64,000 nt of DNA from Diphasiastrum complanatum (GCA_029204225.1 CM055098.1:10288746-10352745); one strand, 5' to 3'. Shown: positions 10,953-23,840, numbered from the stretch's first letter. The notes: generated by a model not told the origin, from the letters alone. Translations and numbers: made by a program.

Positions 10953-11269
10953 AGCTTCTCTTTAGAGATCAGAGTCTGGTTGGCTGAGTGTCGACTGTTG
11001 TCGGTTCTTATATTAAGAGACATGCAGGCTCAGGAGTTTACCTTGTGGGCTGTGTGCACACTTGGATTGATCTTCTGGGAGGAATTGACTAATGAACCAC
11101 TCCTGGGACTTGTTGCTGGGTAGCAGCAACGTCTTCGTCTGATTCGTTGTCAAATAGTGGGTCAACAATGGACACGCCTGAGCTTGAAGCTCTGATTTTC
11201 ATGTCAATGGCAGGTGATGAAGGTTCTCCTGGAACAATATCTTTGTCTTTGATGTCGACGAACTGATTC

Positions 11270-11838
11270 TCGATTGAAGACTATATCCCAGCTGTACAAG
11301 ACTTGTTGGGTATCGGAATCATACAACTTGTATGTGCTATCAGATGAAGTATATCCAATCAAGATGGTCTTGAGTCATTGGAAGTCAAATTTCTTCCTCG
11401 TATCTTTTGGGATCTGCGCATAGGCAATGCATCCAAACACTCTTAGGTTCTTCACAGAAGGCTTAGATCTTGTTCACACCTTGTGGGGTGTCTTGCCTGA
11501 GAGGGCCTTGGTTGAAAATCTGTTCTGGATGTAAGCTGCAGTGGAGACAACTTTGGCCCAGAAGCTCTTGGGCAGCGATGCATGTACCAGCATACATTTA
11601 GCTGATTCAACCAGGGTACAGTTCCTCCTCTCGGCTAAGCCATTAGACTGAGGACTGTAATAAGTGATGAACTGCTGCTCAATGCCTTGGCTCCGGTAGT
11701 ACTCCTTAAACTTAGTAGAGATGTATTCTCCACCATTGTCTGATCTTAAGGCCTTGATCGTCTTTCCAATCTCTTTTTCTGCATGCTCCTTGAAGATTTT
11801 GAAACAATTGAAGGCTTTTGATTGAAGAAAGAAAATGT
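11270..11838 (-). pseudogene. Copia A integrase (C-terminal part of core)
   Basis: Reading the minus strand from 11838 gives KAFNCFKIFKEHAEKEIG, ALRSDNGGEYISTKF (second catalytic Asp), YSPQSNGLAERRN (catalytic Glu), SAKCMLVHASLPKSFW and a downstream SDSTYKLYDSDTQQ linker motif. The N-terminal half of integrase with the first Asp is missing and the join at about 11838 leads into unrelated DNA. A stop interrupts the linker. It continues in the correct order into the RT at 10952. Confidence 0.8.
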
Positions 11839-12735
11839 TTCTATTGGCAAAGCTTTGCTAGCTTTCAATCTTGAACCTTTGACAAAAGATGACAAGACAC
11901 GACAAGACACGACACGACACGACAAAACACGAAATCAGTCGTGCTCCTCAACTGACCAAGAAAATCAGCCAAGTACCATGGGGTACATATATTTGATCAG
12001 ATATCATGACATCTGCAGAAGTACTCTAGATCATGGCTAATCAACAACTCTTGTAGTTTGTAATTAGTTGTAGATGTTTAATCACTCTAATCTAGAAGTT
12101 ACACGATGCGACTATATACCTTCTGTTTGATGCATAATATTGTAAGCTAGTAAGCAAGACAAGAAGTTAGAAGACAAAAAATACAAAATACATGTCCGCC
12201 TGCATGCGAGACAATTTTGTAGAGGATCTATAGATCCAGAAGTTCGCTAGTAAGCGAGACACGATTCGTGAGAGAACTGTATTCTCTCACGCGAACGCAC
12301 TGCGTGGAGCTGTCATGTAGTGTTTGAAGAATCAGACAATCAATAAATGATATTGTAGCTGTTGTGCACATTATTATTCTAAATGATTGTATGATCTTGA
12401 ATGTATTTTTTTGTCTACTACTATTTGTGTGTCTGATTCATTTGCTCATTCAATTCCGCACTTTGGTTTGATTTTGTTGAATGCTATATTAATTTGTTAA
12501 CGTAGATCAGCAGTGTCTGTCTACTCTCTGAAGGTTTGTAGGAATGATATAGCCGGTAGTGACCAGCAATCAAATATGAATTCCTGATGAACTGATCTTG
12601 TTTGTGAATCCACCCGCTCTCTTATTTGTTAAATTCATTTTTATTTTACTTTTCAATCCTTACTGATCAATCTTTTAACTTACTCTTTTCTCTTCTTCTT
12701 CTCCATTTTCTTAAAAAAAAAAAAAAAAAAGATTT
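11839..12735 (+). other. LTR-like / unassigned segment before gypsy gag
   Basis: This segment lies between Copia A integrase and gypsy gag. It holds a TATA-like gcgactatatacc (about 12108), four 10-bp tandem units at 11891-11930, and an A18 run at 12713-12730. Its position directly upstream of a gag suggests the 5' LTR and leader of the gypsy element, but it does not visibly match the LTR-like region that follows the gypsy at 14178. Confidence 0.4.
11891..11930. repeat. 10-bp tandem repeat, four units
   Basis: Four consecutive decamers: two gacaagacac, then gacacgacac and gacaaaacac. It is a short minisatellite next to the Copia A integrase break point. Confidence 0.9.
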
Positions 12736-13443
12736 GGAACACCAGCGTCATTGAGCAAACCTTGAAGCAATTCACCAACTAGCTACTTTGTGACATTCTA
12801 GTGCTGAACTATGGAGACCGCCCTTGTAGGATTATCGAGATTAAAAAAGTTTCCTGATGAAACAATCTGAGACTACATGCAAAGCAACAAAGTGCAACAA
12901 AGTCAAGCAGATCAGGAAGACCAAGAACCTTGCACTTCAAGTTGTCAGCAAGCTTATGCTCATCTATGAGCAAGCTTGTGAAATCTATGGTGATCGGACA
13001 CCTGTTGAGAAGTTGATGCTACTCCCCATGTCACTAGTAGCGGTGGCTCAAGATTGGTTTTTCAATTTGTCAGAGGAAGAAAAATCCACCTGGGAAGCGG
13101 TTACAGCAGCTCTCATCACGTGCTTTAAGCCAAGGAAGTCCTAGAAGACCCATTTCTCCTGTTCAGCAACGTCAAAATAGAAAAAAGAGAAAGGGTCAGG
13201 GACTATATTGAACGGGTCAAACATCTACGATCCGAGTGCAGTGCAGCCCTAACTCCCGATCATGTGGTGATCATGTGGTTTCTAGCAGGACTACCACGTA
13301 GCATCAAGAGAGAACTGAAACGACAGGAGCAGTACGCTACTCTACAAGAAGCTATGGAGGATGCCATCAGGGAAGAGGATGAGGGATCAGATGACGAATA
13401 TCCATCCACTCATACTCCGACTCTCTCGATAGCATGGTAATCA
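12736..13443 (+). pseudogene. Ty3/gypsy gag (capsid region) remnant
   Basis: The open piece from 12857 contains PVEKLMLLPMSLVAVAQDWF and NLSEEEKSTWEAVTAALITC, the helix pattern of the plant gypsy 'retrotransposon gag' domain. After a stop at 13141 and a frame change, it continues with KIEKRERVRDYIERVKHLRS, VIMWFLAGLPRSIKRELKRQ and AMEDAIREEDE up to about 13437. Gag would form the virus-like particle core. Stops and shifts make this copy non-functional. Confidence 0.85.
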
Positions 13444-13599
13444 TCAAATGCTTCCACTCTATCTACACAACTGTTGTTGGAACAGATGACAAAATTACAC
13501 AAACAACCGATGGAACAGCTTACGACACAGTTTGATCAGAAACTGAAAGCCTTACAAGGAGCTGTGGCAGCAACGCCAAATCTATCGAAACAAAACTAG

Positions 13600-13770
13600 C
13601 TATAGTATCTCCGATGTGAAAATGTATGGTGTTCAATATGCACAGAAAACCATACAGCGAACGAGTGCCTGGTCCTAAAGCAGAATCTGAGACTGACCCA
13701 TAGATTTTGCCATTTGTGCAATGCAACATCGCACCATACATCATTTTGCCCATTCAACCCTCGGATTGTC
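13600..13770 (+). pseudogene. Gypsy gag double zinc knuckle
   Basis: Two zinc knuckles are readable in one frame. The first is C-X2-C-X3-H-X4-C (CSICTENHTANEC; Cys at 13630, 13639 and 13666, His at 13651). The second is C-X2-C-X4-H-X4-C (CHLCNATSHHTSFC; Cys at 13708, 13717 and 13747, His at 13732). They would bind genomic RNA at the gag C-terminus. The shorter first spacing is seen in some plant gypsy gags as far as I recall. Confidence 0.85.
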
Positions 13771-13919
13771 CAACAAAAAGGAGTCCTTATCAGAATTCTT
13801 ATCCATATCATCAAGGAGCACCAAATGCGGCCCCGAGGTATGGCGCATTGCATAATCAACAACGTATGGCCTTACTTGCACCACCGGGGCCAGCCAATCA
13901 ACAAGTGACCCATGGAAAG

Positions 13920-14150
13920 ATGCAAAGCATGGCACGATCGTAGGTTACAAAAGAAAGATCTTTGTTCCGGAGATCTAGTCCTGATGTATAAAACCAAGCC
14001 GATCAAGAGAAAATTAAAACTCACAGGTGAAGGTTCTTATCGGATCAAAGAAATTCTTAATCATGGAGCCGTAATCTAGATAAGCTAGATGGGACACCTT
14101 TCGACACGCCCATCAACGGTAGCCGGTTGCACAAGTACTGGTCACCATAG
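13920..14150 (+). pseudogene. Gypsy integrase C-terminal tail joined to gag
   Basis: After the gag knuckles and a Pro/Gln-rich spacer, the sequence switches at about 13920 to the C-terminal integrase domain: AWHDRRLQKKDL, CSGDLVLMYKTKPIKRKLKL, EGSYRIKEILNHGAV, a stop, then INGSRLHKYW. The GDLVL and NGSRL-KYW motifs match the tail of the minus-strand gypsy at 59680. Protease, RT, RNase H and the integrase core are all absent. This copy is therefore an internally deleted, gag-bearing element. Confidence 0.85.
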
Positions 14151-14177
14151 TGAGACAAATCCAGGTTGGTGGTGGCA

Positions 14178-15145
14178 TGTTACAAAAAGTTATCTGTTCG
14201 GCCATCACAACTAGATCCAGGAAGATCAAGCCAGATCAAGTTAGACCCAACAAGATTCAGCCAAATCTAGTGAGATCAGAGAAGATCCAACAAGATCCAG
14301 ATCCAGGTAGGATCAAGATGAAAGCAGATCATCAGATTGCACCAATAAGCCCCCCAATTTGTAGATCAGAGACCTCGATCTCATAATCAAGGCAAAATAG
14401 GGGCAAAATTCACCAAAACTGATGGATTTGCTACCAAATATCTATCAATACTTTTAGAGAGTCGGATCTAACATGGATGTAGCAAATTACCAGTTTGCAA
14501 AAGTTAAAAATTAGTTAATCTCAAGATCTCGTCAAAAAACACTCTACAAGAGCACTTTTTTCATGATTTTTGGAGATCCCCTGGGAAATAACTCTTGAAA
14601 CTTGGACAGTCACTAGATCTTATCCAGATGCATATATGAAAATCTTTCCAAGAGTTATTGATGAAAAAAACATCATTTTTTAGTGTGTGCGAGTGCAAGG
14701 GTTCCAAGGAGCAAAATCTTCAGAACCTTCGCAGAGCTTCAAGATCATCAAACCAATCTTTGCAAGAGGCATAAATGGAATCAGAGCAGTGAAATTAGCC
14801 TGTCTACATGGTTTGATCTTGAAAATCCAACCACTGGAGCAAGTTGTGCAAGAATTCACTTCCTGCGAGGATTAAACCCTTGCAGAACCTTCGCAGGGCA
14901 GCCAAATCACCTTTTGAACTCTCGCAGACTTCTCTGAGGTCTTAGAATTTTGTGAAGAAGGTGCCTACCAAAATTTGAATGGAACTGAGCAAGAAAAAGT
15001 GGATTTCACCTAATACACACTCTAAATTCTGCTATATAAGGGCTGAATTCGAGTCATTTGTCACCTTTTCTAGCGAAGCTCTGCTCAAATTTCGACCAAA
15101 TTTTCTAGTTCTCCGAATGCGACCAAACTTCATACAAGCCATTAT
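14178..15145 (+). mobile_element. LTR-like region with TATA promoter
   Basis: It begins TGTTACAAAAAG right after a G-rich PPT-like run (ggttggtggtggca) that follows the gypsy integrase tail, so it is in 3' LTR position. It is rich in a gatccaRNaagatc motif (14210-14330) and has a good TATA box, tatataag at 15033-15040, with a long 5' UTR-like stretch after it. The end of the LTR is not visible. It could equally be the 5' LTR of a second element whose first ORF starts at 15283. Confidence 0.5.
15033..15040 (+). promoter_or_regulatory. TATA box of LTR-like region
   Basis: The string tatataag sits in gctatataagggctgaa, about 250 bp upstream of an ATG with a long coding-like tract. Its layout is like the minus-strand LTR promoter at 59391-59399. 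Confidence 0.6.
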
Positions 15146-15282
15146 TTGCATACATTGAATTCAGATCTGTGCTCTGAACTATTGCACTACCATCCAACTC
15201 TTGTTATCCACTGTTTCCATCACTTTTTACCTTTTCCACCATTTTTTCTACTTTTTCGCACTTTAACTATCACTGCTAATAT

Positions 15283-17872
15283 GGCCTCCTCATCTTCTGA
15301 CGACTCTGGCACCAAGCGGGTGATCCAGCGCAAGATACCCTCAGCCACCCAGATTTGGCCCTTGCCTTCTGATGCCTTGATTAAATCCTTGTTTCAGATT
15401 GCTAGCCCACTTCTTGAAGCAATGGATTTTTTTTCGGCGCTTTTCAGTTCTGACATTAACATGGGCCTCGCCCTTCATGCTTATGCCACCTGGGATACGC
15501 CGAAGTTGCGTTTCCACTTCCTGTGCCAGGGCACCACACGTACAAGGTACGGATTAACATGGACTCAATGGTCACTGTCAACATTATGTCCAGTGACCGC
15601 CAGCCCATCTCTCATCGTTAGACAAAAGCTCTAATAAAATCTTTCGTCACCCAAACTGCACCAGAAATTCCAATCCAAACTAACAACGGGTACCTGATAG
15701 AGGCTATCACGGAACCAGTCATTCAGGAGGCTGTGCATCTGTTGAACAATTTTTTGGTTTTTTCAGCATCTTATCATCCATTGTGCCACACACTAACTTT
15801 TATCCTCCATCAACCTCATCCACGTCTGCCCAACCTGTAGTCATTGACACGACGACCAGCAAAATAATGTGTGGTGCTGCCCCCTCTTCCTCATTCCCAC
15901 CTGCTACCAGACGCCGCACCACCACCACCACTCCAAACCACTTTCGCCTCATCTTCTCCTTCCATCCTCCACACCACCCTACAGGTTCCCTCTGTTCCAT
16001 CCATTCTCTTATTTGAACAAACTGTATTCATCCATGTTTCCATTTTTGTTCCTCCCACACCACTCATTTCTCCATTAAAGGTTGCCGAGGATGACCAACC
16101 GTTGCCTGATGATGCATTTGTACAAACAATTTTTATTCCATCACCAGATCGGACAGATCCCACTGCCCCAGATGACAAAATGTCACTAGAGAAACTCATT
16201 GAAAACAACGACGACGACACTATACAGGTCGTCGGGGCCACTACCACACAAACCCCTACAAGCTCTAGTGTACCGGCTATTCCAACGGACTTAACGATGG
16301 CCTACCAAGCCTTGGGAGTATTCATCCAAGACGCGGTAGCAGCCAGGGCATCATTGGACAGCCGGGTACTCCATTTGGCAACGAACAAATAGCGAGCAGA
16401 AATCACGAAGCTGCAGCAAGAGCTCATGATTGCTCAACAACATGAACAAGACAGACACCGAGAGATCACAAAGCCTCATCCAATATATCTAGAGCCTCTC
16501 CAAAGTGCTGATAGATGCCTCCACCAAGGTGCAGGAGCTTCAGTCTAAAGCGTCTCAATGGCTTGCCCCTCCAGACGCAACTCCAGATATATGAAGCAGA
16601 AAATACGCACCTGGGGGTGGAGGTACAAGCCATGCAAAGTGAAAAATTCGTCTGGTTAGCTCAACCTACACCTGACTCAAGGCCACTCTCTCAAACATGG
16701 ATGAATCTTTTCAGGCATCAGGTGTAGGTCTATAGTCAAACTTTGAATAGCTACCAGATGGAGTTCGAGAAATACTAAGCCAGCACAACTCAAGAGCTCA
16801 CCCAGGCCAAACAAGGCCCTCAAGGCTTGTCAACAATTCATGGAGAATAAGACTCAACCGACCTCGGTGGTGATTCAAGTGCCACCTCTTTTTTATGCTA
16901 CCTAGGCAAGTACGAGCCAGTAGGACCAAGGCCAACAGGCAGTAGGGGCAATAAGTCATGATCATGGGTCAGGTGGGCAAGACCAAAGACCTCCTGATAC
17001 TGGAGCTGAGATGCAGGACCAAGACCAAGACACGGGTCCCAACCATAGCCATGAGGAAGGGTAAGTCTCCTCATCAAGAGGATCGCGCACTATTTCTGTC
17101 AGCCGGGCTTTCCGACGCCCCAAGTTCGTGGAGGAGAAAATCAATGAATTCCTATCCAAATATCTCCACGAGTCCTCAAGAGGCGGCTGACAGATATCAT
17201 TTTCGGCACAAACCATAAAAGGCAATGAGCTGCAAGCACTACCCGCCCTCCAACCACAACCTGATGGCGCCAGCAGCTATTTGAACGGGACCTTGGGGCC
17301 ATCAGGGCCTATGTGACCAGTCCACAACAACTAAGGGTGAATGCGCATTTTCTGCCATGCACACGACGATCCAAAATGGTGGAATGCGGCACTCCTCTGG
17401 ACAAGATCACCATCCAGAACTATAATTGGCCAAAAATCCCTTTAGAGCATGGTTGGGATATGGATGTAGATGCCCGAAGGGCTCTCACCCAATTCTCTAA
17501 TAAGTATTTCAACTGTCCTGACTCAACAGTCCGTGCGGTAGCCACTTACGCCCGAGACTTAGAGTATCTAATGGGAATCGAAATGAAGTTGGATAATTTT
17601 CTCCCACCAATATTCTTTGATCCAAATAAGGCATTAGCCTCAGCAAAAGTGAAAGATCAGCTTCTAGTAGCTCGAGTTTACTACCGAGCCGCATTCCTTG
17701 GTGATCCCTGGACGCGTAGATTCCAAGCTTGGGTCGACCAAAGATGGCTAATAGGAGTCCACAAGTCGCTTCACACGCCCAAGGACTTGAAGACGATAGA
17801 CCGAATAAGCTTTATGAAGATGTCACTAGCTACCTGATCCACCAGAGATGGGCCAAGAAGACTTTGTACTAA
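15283..17872 (+). pseudogene. Broken long ORF of unknown function, retroelement-associated
   Basis: A coding-like tract of about 860 codons is spread over all three frames. It starts MASSSSDDSGTKRVIQRK (15283). Later parts read INMDSMVTVNIMSSD with IKSFVTQTAPEIPIQT (about 15550-15760), an acidic Pro/Thr-rich part (16081-16390), a probable coiled coil ITKLQQELMIAQQHEQDRHR (about 16410), and a well-kept C-terminal domain (17313-17872). That last domain contains DARRALTQFSNKYFNCP and ARVYYRAAFLGDPWTRRF and, after a shift near 17790, ends YLIHQRWAKKTLY and a stop. I do not recognise the family. Its place behind an LTR-like promoter suggests an extra ORF of a large gypsy, as known for Tat/Ogre-type elements, or a captured host gene. 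Confidence 0.5.
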
Positions 17873-18302
17873 ACCGGCAGAGTGTCGAGGGACCGGCACT
17901 ACTTCAGGCCGTGGGTCTTGTTGGTGGTATTCCCAATATATTGTAAATAAATAATATCGGCTAATAAAATATGTTGCGAGGGCATGACATCCTGCACGTA
18001 TAAGCCCAAGGCCCAATGAGCACGCAAGTTGAGTTGTAAATAAAATAATAGACTTGGGCCCCTTGTAACTAAAATAAAACTTGAGGCTCAAAGTCATTTT
18101 AGACTTAGAAGCCTATCATTTTAGAGTTGGGTCCAACTTGGGCTCACATGAATCTTGTGAATTCTAATGTACTTTTTTAAGACCTTTGGATCAAGTTGGG
18201 TCCAAGATGAATGGATAGGATTAGTGTACATATTAGCCAATAGTATTCTGGGGCAAGGGCTTTCCCCCATTTATAAAAAGACACCTCATATACTCTATTT
18301 TG
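17873..18302. other. 3' flank with poly(A)-signal-like strings
   Basis: AT-rich tail after the unknown ORF, with aataaa-type strings near 17945, 17964 and 18038. Two related gggcc stretches (18055 and nearby) occur. No gene is seen. Confidence 0.45.
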
Positions 18303-18638
18303 ATGCTTAATGAGAAGGAGGAAGCTCTACCAAATTTTGGAGAAAAGCATCCTCAATTGCTATTCACTACTTGCTAATGTGCTTGATTGTGTTTTTCTTT
18401 TTCTCTCAAGTTTGCAAGTTTTTGGTTTCCTTTGTAAATTTTTTTGCATTAGCAAGCACAAGGAGCATTTGAGCTGCTAACCTCCACCCTCACACACACT
18501 CTCTCTCTCCACCTTCTCTCTATTACTCTCTTCCTCTCTTCTCTTCTTCTCTTCTCTTTCACCCTCAATCATGATGAATGCTAGTGTAGTGGAGTAGAGT
18601 TAACGGTGGGTAGTGTTAGTGGTGAGTATAGTTAAGGG
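18303..18638 (+). repeat. Dispersed repeat, copy 2
   Basis: Partner of 2890-3214 in the same orientation; see there for shared blocks. Here the upstream flank holds a TATA-like tttataaaaagacacc (about 18270). That leaves open that the repeated unit is the transcribed part of an LTR or a small non-autonomous element. Confidence 0.8.
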
Positions 18639-20429
18639 AAAAAGTAGAGAACTATCTAAAAGTAGCATCTATTCATATATAGGCACCTACCTAGTGTTCT
18701 AACCCTTGTTGACAGGTGAGAGGGCTACTACTACACGAGACCTTCGACCCTACATATACTTGCATCTACAATTGACGGTGACAATCAGTCCATCATATTG
18801 TGGCCTTGTGTATGACATCAACATGACAAAGCTATGTAGTGGCACCTATTCATGCTAAATAATCTCAATCCAACATAAAAATATCATTGACTATGTATTA
18901 TAATGTGCATCTGACTCTAATATGAACAAGACATTCTGTCTAAAACTAATGAAAATAAAGGAGACCAGCATGATTTTTTTTTAATATTAAAGTTCTTAAC
19001 TATTGGTCATAATTCAACAAGAGACATAGACAGTGATTCTAGTACTATCTCATTTGATGTCTCCACAATCTGTAAATTTTTATTATTTTGTTCTAATCTA
19101 GTCAACAAACATCCAAGTCTTGGTTTTTTTTTTTCCTTTTTGCAGACATGTATTTCATATTCTCATTGGGCTTAGTGTGGCTAAACTTTGCATGTGATGC
19201 GAAAGGATGGATAGTATCTAGATGAACAGTGCAAAGCTTACTACTAATGTCACACAAGTCACTAACAACAAGATCCTCATCCATTGCCAATAGATGCAAA
19301 ATCAATATTGGCCATCACCATAAGATTTCTATTGTGATGGATGTATCATCCGTCTGCATGAATATGGATTGATAGATAGCCAAGTATATTTTTATCAGCA
19401 AATACAATATACTTTTAAAATCTTGAAAATCATGAAATTACAAATGAATGAAGTGTCAAAATTATAGAACTATTGCACATGAAATTTGGAATTCTTTATT
19501 GTCCTTTCTATGTTGGAACTCATGAATCATGATCAATGACAATTCACCTTAGACAAATTTTTGGCTTATTTGTAATTGCATCGATTTCTTCTTCTTAATG
19601 TATATTTAGTATACATGCGAATGAACACTTTGAGCCAATATTAGAACTTTAAGAGACAATACTATATATGAAAATGAGAATCACAAGAAACAAGCTTTAA
19701 CCTTGTTTGATAAATTGCAAATGGCAAATGAATCTAACAATGATGAAATGAACAAATTGTTAAACAAATGTTTAATATTTTGATAAATTGCAAATGGCAA
19801 ATGAATCTAACAATGATGAATTGAACAAATTGTTAAACAAATGTTTAATATTTGTTGGTTTTTTTTTTTCCAACTTGTGGATTCTATCAAACATTGGCCT
19901 TATGTACATGTCAACATGTGTGTGTATGTGTGTGTGTGTAATATGAATGTCAACACTTGATTATCCTTAATAAAAACATCATATATATCTTTTCTATGTG
20001 AATGGGCTATATGAATGTTATCTAATTTAGTGTGGAGGTTATGCAATATTGAGAAAAGCATATGAGACTATGTAATAGCTGCAAAATGTGATAATGACAA
20101 AAAAAGTCTCAATGTCAACATAAACTATGGGTTCATATGACAAGATGGGCCATGTGCTGGTTTGCATACATCTATCATAGAAAATGTCACAACCATAAAC
20201 ATGAGTTTTTTCATATTTGAGTTCACATCTATTAGGCACCTTATAGCCTAGAAAAGCATCTATGGAATTTATGAGCTATAATAAATGGATCTCAAAACTA
20301 CATTTGAGATAGAGACATAGAGAAAATGTTTACATATTGTAGCTTAAAGGCAATATGTAGATTTATAAGTCTCTCTATAATATGAAGTAATTATCTTGAG
20401 CATGGTTGCAAAACATTGATTTTTCCTAT
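18639..20429. other. Unassigned AT-rich DNA with a 73-bp tandem duplication
   Basis: No gene or recognised element. At 19708-19853 a 73-bp unit starting tgataaattgcaaatggc is present twice in tandem (second copy from 19781) with essentially one mismatch, so the duplication is recent. A short (GT)n run occurs near 19918-19940. Confidence 0.7.
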
Positions 20430-21330
20430 AAGATCTTAATTTTTTTTTGTTGATAAAGTATTTTACAAATGTTCTCAACCTAACTTGATAGTTATTGCCA
20501 TACATGTTGATGATCTACTTCTAGAAGCACAATATAGAAAAACATGAGTAAATAAGCCAAGAAATTTTTTAGTAAAGAATTAGGAATAATTGACTTAGTA
20601 GAGGTACCTTGCCTCCTTTTGAGTGCTTATTATAATTAATAAAAAGAAAAAAGCCATTTCCTTAAAACTAAACAAAGGTTTAGTGATATTCTTCTTCAGG
20701 GCTTCAACATGATCAAATGTAGCAAGATCACTAATCCTATGGAAATATGTTTTGAGATCATTAAGGCACAAGATCTAGCCATATTGAAAAGGAAAAAGAA
20801 TGAAGACTTATGCTTTCATATCCTCAAGACTTGACTTATCCCTTTCCATGGGAGTACCTAATCGATTCATAGCTCATTTTATTCACATATTCAACAGTCT
20901 ACCAAAATTGAAACTAAGTACCTAGAAGGATCAAAAGGTAAAGTCAAAATTATTGTGGAAAAGGTCCACAAGGCAATACTTGTACTTTTAGATGCTAGTT
21001 GGATCGAAGATTTGGACAATCGAATATTTAAATCAAGTTAAGGTTTTTTACAAGATGCATCTATAAGTTGGTTTACTAAAAAGAGAAATGTACTAGCACT
21101 CTCAATCGTTGGAGTATATGCCTCCAAACTAAAAAACAAAGAGTCATTCATCTACTATTTTCACAATTTGTTTTCTTCTACATTTGCCTTTCATGTAGAT
21201 AACCAAAGTTTTATGTCTATATGCAAGAATCTTGTGCACTATAACAAGATAAATTGCATAAGCATACAATACCAAATTTTTTTTTATAAAACTTTAAAAT
21301 GAGATAGATCTAATTAGAGATATTGGTGTG
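20430..21330 (+). pseudogene. Decayed copia RT and RNase H
   Basis: This is a strongly decayed plus-strand Ty1/copia pol. Recognisable pieces are LIVIAIHVDDLLLEAQ (YVDD-type box, about 20490), SKELGIIDLVEV, DILLQGFNMIKCSK (20690-20735), DASWIEDLDNRIFKSS (about 20995), ISWFTKKRNVLALS and FHVDNQSFMSICKNLVH (21195). These follow the family order RT to RNase H. Many stops and frame changes are present. No LTR was identified for it. Confidence 0.75.
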
Positions 21331-21746
21331 GCATGAAGGATTCCTAAGTGGGAGAATACAAGAAGATCAAGCTCCATATTACCTTTCATGTATTGTATTG
21401 AATCATTCATTATTGGACTAAACTAAGGAAGTTTATTGAGTCAATTGCTATAGGTGCTCCAATCACATGTAGAGATCAAACTAGGTTTGAGTGAGAAGAT
21501 TGAGGTGCTTGTTCACTTTTTCTTGTTATTTTCGATTCCTTTAGGTGAAAAACATGTGAAATTGAGCAAAAAGTTTTGTTTTGTCTTCCTAGAGCTTATT
21601 TGCTCATGTCTACACATTGTCACTTACTATTTTATTACAAATTTTCTTGTTTACCTTACAACTCTTTTTTCCATCATACTTCATCAAGAAAATGTCGTTT
21701 CTTTCTAATGTACAATCATTTTGATGGATTATACTATGAGTTCTCA

Positions 21747-22404
<658 letters not shown>

Positions 22405-22990
22405 AATTGAGTATTCCTTCATGTTGCTCAAAACCTCTTGCAATTAGTCGTGCCTTGTACTTGTTGAGCTGCCCTTCCGCTCCATACTTCGTCTTGTAGA
22501 TCCACTTACATGTGATATGCGTCTTACCATTAGGTAGCTCAACCAGGTCCCATGTTTTGTTCTTCGATATAGCCTCCATTTATGTTTCCATAGCTGCACG
22601 CGACTCCTTGTGTTCCTTTGCTTCGTTGAAAGTTTTAGGTTCTTCAGCTGTTAACATGGATCCCATTAGGGCTAGCTAGAGGTTTTTGATTTCTGCTTGA
22701 TCTCCTAAGCTCTCCCTTCTCTCTTGATTTGGGAGTATCTCCCTTATTAGCATCACTTGTTACTGACAAGTACCACTTAGGCACTCTCCTAGGAGTCTCA
22801 TTATTGGCCCTGTCTTTTTTCCATTGGCTCCCCCACCATCACTTCCAAAAAAGTATCTCGATAAGAATTGCTTCATTTCACTGGTTTCAGCTTTGCAATA
22901 TGCCATTTTTTTCTCTACAAGAATGGATTCCATGGCCTAACCATCAGCGATCTATCTCTTTCATCTAGCTACTACATTTCCAGTTGATGT
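22405..22990 (-). pseudogene. Copia fragment: integrase-RT linker and RT N-terminus
   Basis: Minus strand, read from high to low: RRVPKWYLSVTSDANKGD, ELRRSSRNQKPLA (the basic linker motif before RT), PKTFNEAKEHKESRAAM, ISKNKTWDLVELPNGKTHI, CKWIYKTKYGAEGQLNKYKA and RLIARGFEQHEGI. Homology ends near 22405. There are stops and at least one frameshift. It is separate from Copia A, which already supplies this region at 10952. Confidence 0.8.
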
Positions 22991-23514
22991 CTCTGCTTAG
23001 CCATCAATAGGTTTCCTGCTCCTCTTCATTGTCCTATAGTGCCCTTTTTAAATCTAGAATGCCACATTGATTGAGCACTTATTGTCATAAAGTATGCTGC
23101 CTTTTGGACAACGATGTATCTACTCTTTATTACCAACATTTTCATGTTTTTAATGTGGTCGAGGACTAGAGTTGGTTCAAGGCTTAAAAACAAACTTTTT
23201 ACTCCTTTTTTAATTCTTATTTAGGTGCTCTACATGCTTTTTGAATAGTGCTCCAATGATTTACAATTGATCAATAATACTCATTACTATGTGGCCATTT
23301 GATACTCAGTACTATGTGGCCATTTGATCTCAGCAGTTTATGAGGTGTATAGTTGAATGGAAACCATGATTAAATCTCTTATTTTTAAGCAATTATGTTA
23401 CCTTGATGAGAATTGAATGTTCAATCTAGTTTTTTACATTGTCTCCTTTATACAAGACTTTATATTTTTCCAATGGGATTGAGCTGCTATCAACAATTCA
23501 AATTAGTTATTGTA
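22991..23514. other. Unassigned spacer, possibly decayed copia
   Basis: Lies between two copia fragments of opposite orientation. A 25-bp unit tactatgtggccatttgatNctcag is tandemly duplicated at 23285-23333. No clear coding motif. Confidence 0.5.
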
Positions 23515-23840
23515 TGAAACAAAATCTTTGCTTCCAACAAAATTTGAGATGACTGATTTAGGCCCAGTTCATCACCTACTTGGTATGGAGATCACCAGAG
23601 ATGGCACAAACAGAAGGATCATTGTAAGCCAAAAATCCTATTTAATCAATGTACTTCGTAGATATGGCATGGAAGTTGTAAGTCGATAGACACACCTATG
23701 GATCTAGGATCCAAACTATCAAAAGACATGTGTCCCAAAACTCAAGCAGAATAGCAAGAGATGTGTAGACACCCTTATCAGCCAATAATTGGGTCTATAA
23801 TGTATTCTATGATCTGCACACAACCTCCTGCACATGACCT
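23515..23840 (+). pseudogene. Copia RT C-terminal fragment
   Basis: A well-kept frame reads PTKFEMTDLGPVHHLLGMEI, TRDGTNRRIIVSQKSYLINV and LRRYGMEVV; after a stop and shift comes DLGSKLSKDMCPKTQ. This is the standard end of the copia RT (FEMTDLG, LGMEI, SQKSYL). It stops abruptly near 23840 where gypsy-LTR-like sequence begins. Confidence 0.85.

Noticed and set aside
15800-16247. Minus-strand frames opposite the unknown ORF
   Set aside because: The plus strand has continuous coding character with a stop-to-stop logic across neighbouring segments; the minus frames are shadows of Pro/Thr/His-rich sequence.
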